A stretch of 64,000 nt of DNA from Polyangiaceae bacterium (GCA_025936045.1 JAICUB010000004.1:124001-188000); one strand, 5' to 3'. Shown: positions 1 to 9,919, counted from the stretch's first letter. Notes: a model not told the origin generated them from the letters alone. Made by a program: numbers and translations.

Positions 1-65
1 CACGCCTCTACTTCACGACTTCGCTGCAACTAGAACGGCCGCGACCCCAGCGTGCAGCTCACTCG

Positions 66-1190
66 TTAAATACCGGCTTGTCCGCCGGCGCTCGTGTCAC
101 CGCCCTGCCCCGCCGTGAGCTCGCCCCCGGTTCCACCCTGCTCCGGCTGTCCGCCTTGCTCCGGCTGTCCACCTTGGCCCGCCTGCCCGGGCTCGCCGCC
201 CTGTCCTTGTCCGCCGGCTCCGCCTTCGCCCCCAGAGCCTGCGCACGTGCCGTTCGGCTCGCAACCCCAGACGAGCTTGCTCCCGAGGTACGCGGTGATT
301 TTGGGGTTCGGTTGGGCGGGACTGTTCGACGTCAACGCAGGCTCGAAGGACCAGTCGTTGGTTTGATCGAAATTGGCGGCGGCGCTCTCGATCTGAATTT
401 GGAACTCGGTCTTGTAGAGCGGTTCACCGGACGGGATGACGCCTCCCGAGAACGACGCGACGACATAGTCATCGCTACCGGGCGTGAACGCCAACGCGAT
501 CAAATTCTTCAGATCATCGCCCTGATAGAAGCTCGTAAGCTTCGGGGGCGACGCTTCGGCCGTGAACCAGTAGCGCACCGTGACGTTCCTCATGTCGAGC
601 GAGGTCGGTGCCCTGTTCTCGAGGAACAACTGCATTTCGACGTCCTTCGAGGAGTCCGCTGCCTTCGTCACGACGTAGTGAATGACGACGTCCGCGTCGT
701 CGAGGATGCCGGGCGGGATACCGTCACCGTTGCCGCCCTCGCTCGAGGTGCCGCTCGTCCCGATGCCGCCGGTGGACGTCGAGCCGCCCGTCGACGTCGA
801 GCCGCCCGTCGACGTCGAGCCGCCCGTCGACGTCGAGCCGCCCGTCGACGTCGAGCCGCCCGTCGACGTCGAGCCGCCCGTCGCGGTACCGCCTCCGAAC
901 GCGTTTCCCCCGCCCCTTCCGGATGGACCGCCCGCCGACGAACCGCCAGTTCCGAGGCTGCCGCCGGTTCCGAGGCTCCCGCCGGTTCCGAGGCCACCGC
1001 CGGTTCCGAGGCTCCCGCCGGTTCCGAGGCTCCCGCCGGTTCCGAGGCCACCGCCGGTTCCGGTACCGGTTCCAGCCGACGCACGTGGATCGTAAGCTCC
1101 GCCCGCGAGATCCGAGTCGGTCGCCTTGGCGCATGCCCAAACCACCAGGGAGACCGGTACGAGCAGGCGCGGATGAGTGAGCCCGCGCAT
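66..1190 (-). CDS. Secreted lipoprotein with Gly-rich linkers and a CBM3-like domain
   Basis: The 374-residue protein begins with a hydrophobic signal ending in a lipobox-like VWAC (Cys about residue 20), so it is probably an outer-surface lipoprotein. Residues about 40-150 are low-complexity linkers made of GGSLGT-type and GGSTST-type hexapeptides. Residues about 165-312 resemble a family 3 carbohydrate-binding module: a VVIHYVVT strand, an 'enhanced NxA' strand and the typical VTVRYWFT strand. A Gly/Gln-rich tail with GGQPEQ repeats follows. A role in binding cellulose or a similar polysaccharide is inferred; no catalytic domain is visible. The linker DNA is perfectly periodic (18 bp), so copy number may vary between strains. 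Confidence 0.75.
   Translation of the reverse strand: MRGLTHPRLLVPVSLVVWACAKATDSDLAGGAYDPRASAGTGTGTGGGLGTGGSLGTGGSLGTGGGLGTGGSLGTGGSLGTGGSSAGGPSGRGGGNAFGGGTATGGSTSTGGSTSTGGSTSTGGSTSTGGSTSTGGSTSTGGIGTSGTSSEGGNGDGIPPGILDDADVVIHYVVTKAADSSKDVEMQLFLENRAPTSLDMRNVTVRYWFTAEASPPKLTSFYQGDDLKNLIALAFTPGSDDYVVASFSGGVIPSGEPLYKTEFQIQIESAAANFDQTNDWSFEPALTSNSPAQPNPKITAYLGSKLVWGCEPNGTCAGSGGEGGAGGQGQGGEPGQAGQGGQPEQGGQPEQGGTGGELTAGQGGDTSAGGQAGI
772..879. repeat. Six perfect-phase 18-bp tandem repeats
   Basis: Six consecutive 18-bp units with the core GTCGACGTCGAGCCGCCC (the first unit has GTGG in place of GTCG) encode the STSTGG linker repeats of the CBM3-like lipoprotein on the minus strand. The unit is a multiple of three, so gains or losses of a unit keep the reading frame. 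Confidence 0.9.
949..1056. repeat. Six 18-bp tandem repeats, second block
   Basis: Six 18-bp units of the type GTTCCGAGGCTCCCGCCG, with GCCACC variants in units 3 and 6, encode GGSLGT/GGGLGT linkers. The unit sequence differs from the 772-879 block but the period is the same, pointing to two independent expansions in the same gene. Confidence 0.9.
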
Positions 1191-1259
1191 CAGCAGCGAG
1201 CCTCCGTTACAGCCCCACCACCAAAATTCGAACGAAACATACCAGGTATTCGTACCCCT

Positions 1260-1985
1260 TTAAGAAGGAGGCCGCTCGGAACTCGCCAGCCGACCGCGGA
1301 CCAAACGCAGGTACATCTGCGCGCCCTTGTTGTCGGCGTCGCGCTCGAGGACGGTTTCGAACTCCTTCTCGGCGGCCTCGAGCTCACCCGCCGAAAGCAT
1401 CATCACCCCGAGCAGTAGCCGAGCCTGTGCATAACTCGGGTTGGCCTCGCGCGCGGCTTCGAGCTCTTCGCGCGCACGCTCGGTTTGTCCGCCGTCTCGG
1501 TAGAGGACCGCGAGACGCGTCCGCAAGTCGGCGAACTGCGGACACAAACGCACGGCTCGCTCGAGCTCTCCGATCGCCTCCGGCGTCATGCCGGCGTCTT
1601 GATATGCCTGACTGAGCTCCGCGTGCATGTTCGCGATCTTCCCCTTCGCGAACGGGTCACCTTTGCCTCCGGCGGCGCCGCGACTGCGGATGCGTCCGTA
1701 GATCTCACGCGCGGCGTCGTACTTGCCGAGGTCATTGTAGGTGACCATCAGGTTGAGCTGCGCTTCGGTGTAGTTGGGGTTGAGGCGCACCGCGTTCTCG
1801 AAGTTGCGCTCCGCTTGCGCGAAGTCACCGCGGCTGTGCGCCATCACACCGAGCATGTCGAAGACATCGGCGAACCGATCCGTCTTCTCGACCACTTGCT
1901 TGAGCAAGTACTCGGCCTTGTCGAACTCTCGCTTCTGGTAATGCTCGCGGCCGAGCAAGAGCAGCTGCTTCAGATGGTCGTCCAT
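1260..1985 (-). CDS. Tetratricopeptide repeat protein
   Basis: This is a 241-residue soluble protein built almost wholly of TPR motifs. Typical repeat signatures include an A-x-x-F-E-x-A-x-x-x-N-P helix pair near residue 65 and E-L-E-R-A-x-x-L-x-P near residue 140. The open frame extends upstream to 2459, but that extension is Arg/Pro-rich with no domain. The ATG at 1985 (MDDHLKQ) starts just before the first TPR helix and is preferred. It is divergent from the M23 peptidase gene. TPR proteins are scaffolds; the partner is unknown. Confidence 0.8.
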   Translation of the reverse strand: MDDHLKQLLLLGREHYQKREFDKAEYLLKQVVEKTDRFADVFDMLGVMAHSRGDFAQAERNFENAVRLNPNYTEAQLNLMVTYNDLGKYDAAREIYGRIRSRGAAGGKGDPFAKGKIANMHAELSQAYQDAGMTPEAIGELERAVRLCPQFADLRTRLAVLYRDGGQTERAREELEAAREANPSYAQARLLLGVMMLSAGELEAAEKEFETVLERDADNKGAQMYLRLVRGRLASSERPPS

Positions 1986-2240
1986 GAGTCGCTCCGCTCG
2001 CGCCCGGGAGGGCCCGCGACGCTCCCGCGAGGCGCTCGCATCTCCTTCATCTTCGCCGCTCGCCCCGGGGGCCACAAGTCGAAAATCACGACGGAATGTC
2101 CGAATCATCGGGCCCAACGTCCGACCTGGTTCGGACGCCGGCGGTTGCCGCGACCCCCGGTCGCTGCTACCCGATGGTCCGCCGTGGCCTCGCGTCCACC
2201 AGACCCGAGCAGTCGCCACGTCGGACGCATCGTCGATCCC

Positions 2241-4127
2241 ATGGTGCGCGACGATGGCGAGCTCGAGCCGGAGTTGTCGATTGAATCGGCAGCGTCCGGG
2301 AGCGCTCCGCTGCCCGAAGGGGAAACGGAGGAGGACGGCGTGAAGCCGCGTGGCAGTTTGGTACGCGAACGGCTGCTCGAGCGCGCCGCAAGGGTCGAGC
2401 TGAAGTCGGAGACGCGCGAGCGCGGCCCGGACGACGACCTCGACGACATCGGCAAGCACGCGGAGCGCGCGGGGCTCGGCGACGACGCGACCGGTCCCGC
2501 GCGAGCGCCCGGCTCGCCGCTCACGCCGACGCGCGCCTCGTTGTCACCGACGATCGTCGCGCTGTTCGGCACGCTGATGGGCATGGCGGTGATCGCGTCC
2601 ATCACCGCTATCGCCATGCACGTCGCGCCGCACCGCGAGCCCGCGCTCGACCAAGCCGCAACTCCCGCCGAGAGGAGCTCGGCGCTCGCGAGCCCGCCCG
2701 CTCGGCAAAACGCGGTCAGAAAACGCGAGCGGCAGCGCGTGCCGGGACCGTGGCGCGTGAGTGAAGGCGCGCACTCGCCGGGCCTTCGTTACATCGAGGG
2801 CAAGGTCGGGACGGACGCGTTCCTGAAAGCCGTGCAGGCCGCGGGCGTGCCCGTCAAGGAGACGTACCGTATCGTCACCGCGTTCCAGGGGCTGAAGAGC
2901 TTCGACCATTGCGCGAAGACCGATCGCTTCGCCGCCTTGGTCGACGCGAAGACCGAACGCCTGAAAGCGTTCGAGTACCAGGTGAGCGGCGAAGAGGTGT
3001 ACCAGGCGCGCGAGGGCGCGAACGGGCTCCTCGAAGCGAGCAAGCTCGATCTCAAGATCGAGCACACGCAGATCGCCGGCTCGCTCGTGTACGACGGAAA
3101 GAGCCTCGACGACTCGGCGGAGCAAGCCGGCTTCGAGCGCGGGCTCGCGCGCGTCTTGAACAAGGCGCTCGACGGTCACTCCTCGATCGAGGATCTCGAG
3201 CGGGGCGACGTTATCCGCCTGATCGCCCAGGAAGTGTCGGTTCTCGGGGAATTCGACCACTACGCGGGCGTGGAGGCGCTCGAGGTGCGGCGAGCGAAGG
3301 GCGAGGCCCTGCGCGTCTACTACTTCGACGCACCGGGCGCGCGCGGCTACTACGACTCGAAGGGCCACGCCCCGAACCCCGGCGGGTGGCGCAAGCCGAT
3401 CCCCGGCGCCCCGGTCACCTCGCACTTCAACTTGAAGCGCATGCATCCGATCCTGCACAAGGTGATGCCTCACCTCGGGACCGACTTCGGCGCGCCGACG
3501 GGCACGCCCATCGGTGCCTCGGCCCCAGGGGTCGTGACGTTCGCGGGGTTCCGCGGCGCGACCGGTAACTTCGTGAAGCTCTCGCACGCCGGCGGCGTCG
3601 AGACGGGCTACGCGCACTGTTCACGCCTCGCCGACGGGCTCAAGGTCGGCGACCAGGTGAAGCGCATGCAGATCATCGGGTACGTCGGCTCGACCGGACG
3701 CTCGACGGGCCCGCATTTGCATTTCAGCGCGAGCAAGAACGGCGAGTTTTTCGACGCCGAAAAGCTCGACCTCGACGGGATGCGGACGCTCGCCGGCGCC
3801 GACCGGCTCGCGTTCGACAGCGTGATGGCGAGGTACAACCCGCTGCTCGACGCCATCGCGCTGCCCGAGCCGCTGCCGCCCGAAGCACCCGAACGGGCCG
3901 CGGCGGCGCCGCCACCGCTCGAAGGCGCCGGCCCCGTGGGGGCGCCCGCAGCCAAGCACGCCACCGAGCCGGAAGCCGAAGAGGACGACTCCGCTACTCC
4001 GCCGCCCCCGCTCGCCGCGCCGCCGCCGGTCAACGCTCCGAAGCGCTCGGGCTCGAGCATCTACTTGAGCGACAAGGAGCTGCGCGAGCTCCAGGGCGCG
4101 ACCGACGACGGCGAAGTCAGCGAGTAG
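2241..4127 (+). CDS. Membrane-anchored M23 (LytM-type) metallopeptidase
   Basis: The 628-residue protein has a charged cytoplasmic N-terminus, one membrane span at about residues 102-127, a periplasmic region of about 260 residues and a C-terminal M23 domain near residues 395-505. Zinc-site motifs are visible: HLGTDFG (HxxxD) and HLHF, as in active endopeptidases that cut peptidoglycan cross-links. A Pro/Ala/Glu-rich tail follows. The start at 2241 is preferred over the much longer open frame because the upstream translation is Arg-rich antisense of the TPR gene. It is likely a cell-wall hydrolase for growth or division; the exact substrate is not readable. Confidence 0.88.
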   Translation: MVRDDGELEPELSIESAASGSAPLPEGETEEDGVKPRGSLVRERLLERAARVELKSETRERGPDDDLDDIGKHAERAGLGDDATGPARAPGSPLTPTRASLSPTIVALFGTLMGMAVIASITAIAMHVAPHREPALDQAATPAERSSALASPPARQNAVRKRERQRVPGPWRVSEGAHSPGLRYIEGKVGTDAFLKAVQAAGVPVKETYRIVTAFQGLKSFDHCAKTDRFAALVDAKTERLKAFEYQVSGEEVYQAREGANGLLEASKLDLKIEHTQIAGSLVYDGKSLDDSAEQAGFERGLARVLNKALDGHSSIEDLERGDVIRLIAQEVSVLGEFDHYAGVEALEVRRAKGEALRVYYFDAPGARGYYDSKGHAPNPGGWRKPIPGAPVTSHFNLKRMHPILHKVMPHLGTDFGAPTGTPIGASAPGVVTFAGFRGATGNFVKLSHAGGVETGYAHCSRLADGLKVGDQVKRMQIIGYVGSTGRSTGPHLHFSASKNGEFFDAEKLDLDGMRTLAGADRLAFDSVMARYNPLLDAIALPEPLPPEAPERAAAAPPPLEGAGPVGAPAAKHATEPEAEEDDSATPPPPLAAPPPVNAPKRSGSSIYLSDKELRELQGATDDGEVSE

Positions 4128-4135
4128 CGGCGGCG

Positions 4136-5680
4136 TCAGCGCGCGACGCTGAGCACGAAGACGCTCCCGCGCGGCGCGTTCGCTTCGACCCAGGCGCGCC
4201 CGCCGTGCGCCTCCGCGATGTGCTTCACGAGCGCGAGCCCGATGCCGCTGCCGCGTACCTGCTTGGCCTGGGTCCCCTTGCCGCGCACGAAGCGCTCGAA
4301 GATACGCTTGCGATCCTCGGGCACGATGCCCGGTCCTCGATCGAGCACGCGCACCTCGACCGACGTCGCGTTCGCTCGCACGACGACGTCGACGCGGTCG
4401 CCGTCGGGCGCGTACTTCATCGCGTTGTCGACCAGGTTGATGACGGCGATCTCGATCGCGCGTTCGTCGAGGCGCACGGGGGGGAGCTCGGCTCCGAGCT
4501 CGAGGGCGATCTCGACGTGCTCGCGCTCGGCGCGCAAGCGGCAGACGTCCACGGCGCGCGCCACGACCTCAGCCAGGTTCCCCTGCTCGAAATGGTACGC
4601 CTGACGTCCGCGTTCGACCTTGGCGAAGTCGAGGACGTTCTCGATCAACGCGGCGAGGCGTTCGCTCTCGCCCACGATGATTTGCAGATATTGGCGCCGC
4701 TTGTCGTCGCTTTCGACGCGGCCGCTCTGCAGGAGCTCGCTGAACATGCGCACGAGCGAGAGCGGCGTCTTCAGCTCGTGCGACACGTTGGCGACGAAGT
4801 CGCTCTTCAGGTTCGCGAGGCGCCGCTCCTGCGCGGCCGCCACCACGATCACGATAAGGCCGGAAATCACGACCAAGCTCGAGAGCGCGACCAGCACCAT
4901 TTCGAGAACGCGGCGCCGCTGCACGGCCTGCGCGAGCTCTTCGCTCGACGCCATCGAGACGTTGACGCTCCACTTGTAGAGCGTGGTCTCGAACTGGCGC
5001 CCGAGCACCGGCCCCGTGCGCGCGAGCGGCTTTCCGAAGACGATGCGACCGTCGGCGTCGCTCACGTTCATTCGGCTCTGCTGGATGTCGGTGTAGAGCG
5101 CGGGGAAAAGATCGTGAACGATGCGCGGCACGTCGTGCCACACGACCGTCAGGTAACGGCGGCCGTGCACTTCGCTCTGCCAGTGGCTCACGAGGTACGA
5201 CTGACCGCGGTACGCGGTGTGCAGGTGACGGAGCTGATCGTACGGCGGCAGATCGATCTTCATCTCGTTCAACATGAACTCGACGCACAGGCGCCTGAAC
5301 CGCTCGTTCTCGGGGCCGGGCGCGCGCGAGGCGACGGCAACCACGTCGCGCCCGGGCGCGCTCAAATCGATCAAGAAGACGGCGCGCACCGTGGGCGTCT
5401 GGATCGCCGCCGATTCGAGCCAGCGGGCGCCGAAGGAAGTGCGGTCGTTCACGTCGACCGTCGAGCGCACCGCGTTGTCCTGATCGATGATGTTTTTGTC
5501 GAGCCTGTCGGCCTTCTCGTTCGCGAGTAAGAGCGTCGCCTCCACGACCGACTGCTCGCGCAGCTTCTCGAGCTGGAAGCTCGAGCGAAACATCACGCCC
5601 GCGAGCACCAGCACCGCGACGACGATGGCCGGCAGCAGCAGAAACGTGAGCAACCGCTCGCGCCGCGTCTGATCCGCCAT
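4136..5680 (-). CDS. Membrane sensor histidine kinase (orphan)
   Basis: The 514-residue protein has a transmembrane helix at about residues 11-31, a periplasmic sensor of about 230 residues, and a second helix at about 262-285. It continues directly into a HisKA dimerisation domain (NVSHELKTPLS, His near residue 300) with no obvious HAMP domain. The HATPase_c domain shows the N box (NLVDNAMKYAP), G1 (DRGPGI), F box (IFERFVRG) and G2 (GSGIGLALV). No response regulator gene is adjacent, so the partner is unknown. It is convergent with the M23 peptidase gene, 8 bp away. Confidence 0.92.
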   Translation of the reverse strand: MADQTRRERLLTFLLLPAIVVAVLVLAGVMFRSSFQLEKLREQSVVEATLLLANEKADRLDKNIIDQDNAVRSTVDVNDRTSFGARWLESAAIQTPTVRAVFLIDLSAPGRDVVAVASRAPGPENERFRRLCVEFMLNEMKIDLPPYDQLRHLHTAYRGQSYLVSHWQSEVHGRRYLTVVWHDVPRIVHDLFPALYTDIQQSRMNVSDADGRIVFGKPLARTGPVLGRQFETTLYKWSVNVSMASSEELAQAVQRRRVLEMVLVALSSLVVISGLIVIVVAAAQERRLANLKSDFVANVSHELKTPLSLVRMFSELLQSGRVESDDKRRQYLQIIVGESERLAALIENVLDFAKVERGRQAYHFEQGNLAEVVARAVDVCRLRAEREHVEIALELGAELPPVRLDERAIEIAVINLVDNAMKYAPDGDRVDVVVRANATSVEVRVLDRGPGIVPEDRKRIFERFVRGKGTQAKQVRGSGIGLALVKHIAEAHGGRAWVEANAPRGSVFVLSVAR

Positions 5681-5736
5681 GGCTCGAGACTATCCGACTT
5701 GGCGCGAACGCGTGCTCTTGCGTCCGACCGGCGCGC

Positions 5737-7656
5737 TCAGGCTCGCAGCACGATGTCTTCGTCGAGCACGAGCGGGCGGCTGGCGACGAACTCGGCGAAC
5801 TGCTCGCAGACGTACTCGAGGGCGTGCCTCTCGCCTTCGTGGAAAGGAGCGCCGCCGGAGGGATTGGCGAGCTCGATGAAGCCGAGGTAGCGCCCGCCCT
5901 GGCGGGCCGCGGCGCTCAGCACTTGCTTGGCCTGCACGCCGAGTCGATCGAACGCGGCCGAGTGCAGCGGCGCCGCGCCGTTCGCGACGACGCTCCGCTG
6001 CCGCATCACCTCGGCGACGACGGGATCGGAGTCGGGCGTGCGGACGAGCAGCGCTTTCCGCATAGTAGGGCCGTGGGCCCGCACGACGACGAACTCGCGC
6101 CGCGCGAGGTCGAAGACATGGACGAGCATGCCTTCACACGGGATGAGCTCGAAGAGCACGTTGAGCACGTAGTCGGCGCCGGACGGGATATCCCCCATGA
6201 ACATGAGGTCACCCATGCGGTCGAAGAGCTCGCCGATGAGGTCTTCGCCCGCCGCGCGCCGGCGCGGGGGCGCCAAGTTGGGATTGGAGCGGCGGCCGGG
6301 CGGATCCGAGCGACGGTTCGGGGGATCCGAGCGCCGACCCGACGGCTCCGCGCGGGGTGATGCAGGGTCCGAGGGCACGGGCTCGTTCGATGCGACCGCG
6401 GGACTCGCTGCGACGGACGGCTCCTCGGCGGGTGCGAGCGCGGCCACGGCAGCCGCGCTTGCGGGCGCGTCGGCGGGAGGCGGCTTGCTCGGCCCCACCG
6501 AGACCACGCGTGACGGTTGTACCGATACCGGACGCCCTTCCATGCTCGCGGCGGCGGGCGGCGGCATCGAAGGAGCTTCGGGCGGGGTCGAGGCGGCAGG
6601 AACGACGCGAGCGGCAGCCGGCGGAACCGACGCGGAACCTTCCCCTGCCGGAAGCGACGAGGCGAGCGGCGGGATGCTCGTCGTCGTGGACCAGCTCGGC
6701 GTGCGAGCGGTCGACATCGACGACGGCGGGGGCCCCTCATCGGCCTCGCCGAACCCGGGGTACGCGAGCGAGGGCTCGCCGCGCCAGTCCTTCCACACGA
6801 GCACGCCGAGCGGCGGCCGCACCGGGCGCTTCACGAAGACGTGGTCGAACACCGCGATCTGCACGAAGCGGCGTGCATCCGCCGGCATGGCGGCGCTGAT
6901 TTCCTCGAGGCGCGCGCGGAGCAGGGCTTCCACGTCGCCCTTCTGAGCGCCCGCCTTGACGGCCAACGCGAGCTCCCGATACGCGATGGGGCTCGCTTCC
7001 GTCGGCTTCTCTTCGCGTTGGCGAATCACCTGCACGGAGAGCGGCGGCGACGACGAGCCGCTCGGCTGCGTGTACGGGCTACTCGGCTGCGTGTACGGGC
7101 TACTCGGCGGCGGGGACGACGGGGGACGCGCGAGCGGGGCGGTCGGAGTGCCCGCAAACGCGGACGGCGCCGGGTCGGACGCCGAGTCACCCGCGCGCGC
7201 TACGGTCGGGGCGCTCGTCCTTTCGGGGTAGAACGGCGCCGTGCTCGCCGTCACGATCGGCGCAACGGCGGGGCCAGGCGCGGGCGGAGACGCGAGCGTC
7301 GGGAAGGGGTTGGGCGGCGGCACCGACGCGACGGGCGGCGGACGCGTGCTCAGCACGGCGCGCGCGCCGTCGGTAAGGGGCATCCCGGGCGGGGCCTCGC
7401 TCACGAGGTAGCGGACCTTGAGCTCCGGATCGATCGCGCGGTAGCCGTTGTCGGTGAGCTCGATGGTGAGGCGCGGCAAGGCTCCGCTGTCGCCGCGCAT
7501 CCTGCGGGCTTCTTGCAGCGCCGACTGCCAGCGCCGGGCGTCGATGCAGTACCGCTCCGAAGCTACGGTGTCGCCGACGCGGGAAACCTCAACGAGCCAA
7601 TGCATCTCTGGGAAAACGGGCTTCTTGCGCCGGGGGGACGGTAAGTAGAGCGCCAC
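5737..7656 (-). CDS. Protein with Pro/Ser-rich centre and C-terminal GAF-like domain
   Basis: The protein is 639 residues from a GTG start; an ATG at 7605 is an alternative. An N-terminal module of about 100 residues is of unknown type. It is followed by a very Pro/Ser/Ala-rich, probably disordered centre that includes RRSDPP repeats and a duplicated SSPYTQP. Residues about 470-630 look like a GAF domain: a helix containing DLMFMGD, a V-H-V-F-D-L strand, and a final GRYLGFIELANP strand followed by a long helix. There is no output domain, so it may be a ligand-binding or scaffold partner, perhaps for the downstream orphan kinase 56 bp away on the same strand. That link is inference. Confidence 0.7.
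   Translation of the reverse strand: MALYLPSPRRKKPVFPEMHWLVEVSRVGDTVASERYCIDARRWQSALQEARRMRGDSGALPRLTIELTDNGYRAIDPELKVRYLVSEAPPGMPLTDGARAVLSTRPPPVASVPPPNPFPTLASPPAPGPAVAPIVTASTAPFYPERTSAPTVARAGDSASDPAPSAFAGTPTAPLARPPSSPPPSSPYTQPSSPYTQPSGSSSPPLSVQVIRQREEKPTEASPIAYRELALAVKAGAQKGDVEALLRARLEEISAAMPADARRFVQIAVFDHVFVKRPVRPPLGVLVWKDWRGEPSLAYPGFGEADEGPPPSSMSTARTPSWSTTTSIPPLASSLPAGEGSASVPPAAARVVPAASTPPEAPSMPPPAAASMEGRPVSVQPSRVVSVGPSKPPPADAPASAAAVAALAPAEEPSVAASPAVASNEPVPSDPASPRAEPSGRRSDPPNRRSDPPGRRSNPNLAPPRRRAAGEDLIGELFDRMGDLMFMGDIPSGADYVLNVLFELIPCEGMLVHVFDLARREFVVVRAHGPTMRKALLVRTPDSDPVVAEVMRQRSVVANGAAPLHSAAFDRLGVQAKQVLSAAARQGGRYLGFIELANPSGGAPFHEGERHALEYVCEQFAEFVASRPLVLDEDIVLRA
7061..7102. repeat. 21-bp perfect tandem duplication
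   Basis: Two adjacent identical 21-bp units (7061-7081 and 7082-7102) encode the duplicated SSPYTQP segment in the disordered centre of the GAF-like protein. The duplication is in frame. Confidence 0.85.
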
Positions 7657-7717
7657 TCCCGGGTTTGGGCAAGGTCGGCCGGAGAAGAAACGCCGCTCGG
7701 CAGTGTGACGAAGCCTC

Positions 7718-9919
7718 GTGATAAACCGATGGCGTCTTAGGATGCGCGCAATCTCACGGAAACTCGAGCGTCTCCGGCCATACGTCTCGCGGCTTACTGC
7801 GCTTGCTCCGCTCGAGCCGGCTCTTTACGTGCTCGTGTGCGCGCTCGCAACGCTGCACGTCGCCGGCCGATTTTACGGCTCGGCCCGCCTGCAAACCCTT
7901 TACTCCGATTACTGGACCCAACCTGCGCTCTGGCAGCCGCACGCGACGCGCGCGCTCGGCCCCTGGTCTGCGCCGCTCGACGACGTTTTCATTCACTTCG
8001 ACTTCGCGCGCTCCGCGGCCCAGGGTCACCCCTTCGAGTGGTGCGCGGGTAACGGCTATTCTAGCGGCAGCACGAGCCTGCTCTATCCGTTCGTGCTGGC
8101 GGTGGGCTACGCGCTCGGCGCTCGCGGGCTCGAGCTCATGCATTGGGCGGCCGTGATTGCCTGCGTCTCGGTATTCGCGACCTTGTTGGCGCTCCGGCGC
8201 GCCTTCGTGCGGCTGCCGATGTGGACGTCGTACCTCTTGCCGCTCGCTCTGCTCGGAGTCGGAGCGCTCAGCTGGGCCCTCTTCAGCGGCATGGAGATCG
8301 CTCTCTTCATGGCGCTCTTCGGCGGCGCGTTCCTGAGCTGGGACGCGATCTTCGGCGCGACGGGAGCTCCTACGCGCACGGCGCTCGGCCATGCCGTCGC
8401 GCTCGGATTCTGGGGCGCCGCGCTCGCCGCGACGCGCCCCGAAGCGGCCGTCACCGTGGCGATCCTCGCCCTGAGCGCCGCCTGGGCGCTCAGGCGCCGC
8501 GGCGCGCGGTGCGCCATCGCGGCGCTCGTGTTCGCCGCCATGCCGGGCGCGCTCGTCGTCATCGGTGGCACGGTCGCGAACGTTCTTTTCACGGGTGAAG
8601 CCGCCGCGGCCGGCGCGATCGCCAAGCTCGAGCTCTATCACCCGTTCCTATCCGGCTCGGAGAAGTTCGACCTCTGGTGCTTTTACCTTGGTTACCAGGT
8701 GCTGAGGCTCACCCAAGAGCACCTCGAGAGCATTCCGGCCATCGGCTGGCTCGTCTGGGTGGCGGCGCTCGGCGCGCTCTATTTCAAGGAGACGCGTCGC
8801 GTCGCGATGCTCCTCTGGTGCTGTCTCGTCGCTTGGGGGATGACCGTCGCGCTGAACGGGCAGGTGCGCTGGCAAAACGAGCGCTACTCGATGCCTCTCC
8901 TCGCGTGGTTGCTGACTGCCGCCGCCCTCGGCGCGGGCGCGGCCATCGTGCACGGCTTCCGCCGGCCGGTGCATCAGGGACGCGTGCTCATGGCGACGCT
9001 CACGCCGGCTGCCCTCGTCGCGTTCGTGTGGCAAGCGGAGCCGAACTTCCGCTTTCAAGCTTGGTACTTCGGGCGCGGCGCGCGCAACATTTACGACCAG
9101 CACGTCGCGCTCGGCCGCATCCTGCGCGACGACTTTGGCAGCCGAGCGCGCGTGCTCGTGGGGGACGCGGGCGCGATCCCGTACGTGAGCGGCGGACCGA
9201 CGCTCGATCTGATCGGGCTCGGCGGCTACAAGGGCATGCCGTTCGCGCGGGCCACACGAGCACACGTCGGCTCCGCGGTCGAGCTCATCGAGCACATTTC
9301 TCCCGCCGAAAGGCCGCAGCTGCTCGCGATTTACCCGTCGTGGTGGGACGAGCTGCCGCTCTGGTTCGGCAAGCGCCTGTTCGAAGTGTCGGACCGCGGC
9401 AACGTCATGTGCGGCGCGCCGAGCGTGGTCGTCTACCAAGCGAATTGGGATTCGCTCGCCGGCAGCGCGCGTCCCGCGCGTCTCGCGCCGAACATGCGCG
9501 TCACCGCCGAGTTCGACTGGGCCGACGTGACGAGTGAAGCCGCCGCGCGCTACGAACGGCTCCCGCAGAGCGGCGGCCGCGTCGCGATCAAGGTGCTGCC
9601 GAATCCGGCCGCTCCGGCGCGCGACCTCTTCGACGCGGGCCGCAACAGTCCCGAAGGAACCCGCGAGCGTTTCACGCTCGACGGCATCGTGCCCGGCCGG
9701 CCGCTCACGCTCGTCTTTCGCGCGGCTCCCGTCGCGACACTCGACGTCCCCGTCGCCATCGACGGTACCCCTGTGGGGCGCCTCCACCTCCCCCGCACCG
9801 ACGGCTGGGTCGAAGTGGAGCTCGCGGCGCCGCCCGTGCAAAAGTCGCGCGTCCGCGTCGAGCTCGGGGAGTCCGGCGAACGCGTGCTCTACCACGTGTG
9901 GGCGATTCAGAAGGAGTGA
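7718..9919 (+). CDS. GT-C-type integral membrane glycosyltransferase-like protein
   Basis: The 733-residue protein has about ten hydrophobic spans in its first 430 residues and a soluble C-terminal part. After the first span it carries the Asp pair D88-D89 in a DDVFIHFDFAR context. This is followed by a GNGYSSGSTSLLYP loop, the arrangement of lipid-linked-sugar GT-C enzymes (ArnT/AftB-like). The C-terminal 150 residues are beta-rich. The start is GTG at 7718; ATG 7742 is equally possible. An AAGGAG ribosome site for the next gene lies at its end, so the two are co-expressed. The likely role is sugar transfer to cell-envelope glycans; donor and acceptor are unknown. Confidence 0.7.
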   Translation: MINRWRLRMRAISRKLERLRPYVSRLTALAPLEPALYVLVCALATLHVAGRFYGSARLQTLYSDYWTQPALWQPHATRALGPWSAPLDDVFIHFDFARSAAQGHPFEWCAGNGYSSGSTSLLYPFVLAVGYALGARGLELMHWAAVIACVSVFATLLALRRAFVRLPMWTSYLLPLALLGVGALSWALFSGMEIALFMALFGGAFLSWDAIFGATGAPTRTALGHAVALGFWGAALAATRPEAAVTVAILALSAAWALRRRGARCAIAALVFAAMPGALVVIGGTVANVLFTGEAAAAGAIAKLELYHPFLSGSEKFDLWCFYLGYQVLRLTQEHLESIPAIGWLVWVAALGALYFKETRRVAMLLWCCLVAWGMTVALNGQVRWQNERYSMPLLAWLLTAAALGAGAAIVHGFRRPVHQGRVLMATLTPAALVAFVWQAEPNFRFQAWYFGRGARNIYDQHVALGRILRDDFGSRARVLVGDAGAIPYVSGGPTLDLIGLGGYKGMPFARATRAHVGSAVELIEHISPAERPQLLAIYPSWWDELPLWFGKRLFEVSDRGNVMCGAPSVVVYQANWDSLAGSARPARLAPNMRVTAEFDWADVTSEAAARYERLPQSGGRVAIKVLPNPAAPARDLFDAGRNSPEGTRERFTLDGIVPGRPLTLVFRAAPVATLDVPVAIDGTPVGRLHLPRTDGWVEVELAAPPVQKSRVRVELGESGERVLYHVWAIQKE

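Noticed and set aside
772-1056. CRISPR-like periodic repeats
   Set aside because: Units are contiguous 18-bp coding repeats with no unique spacers and lie inside a gene.
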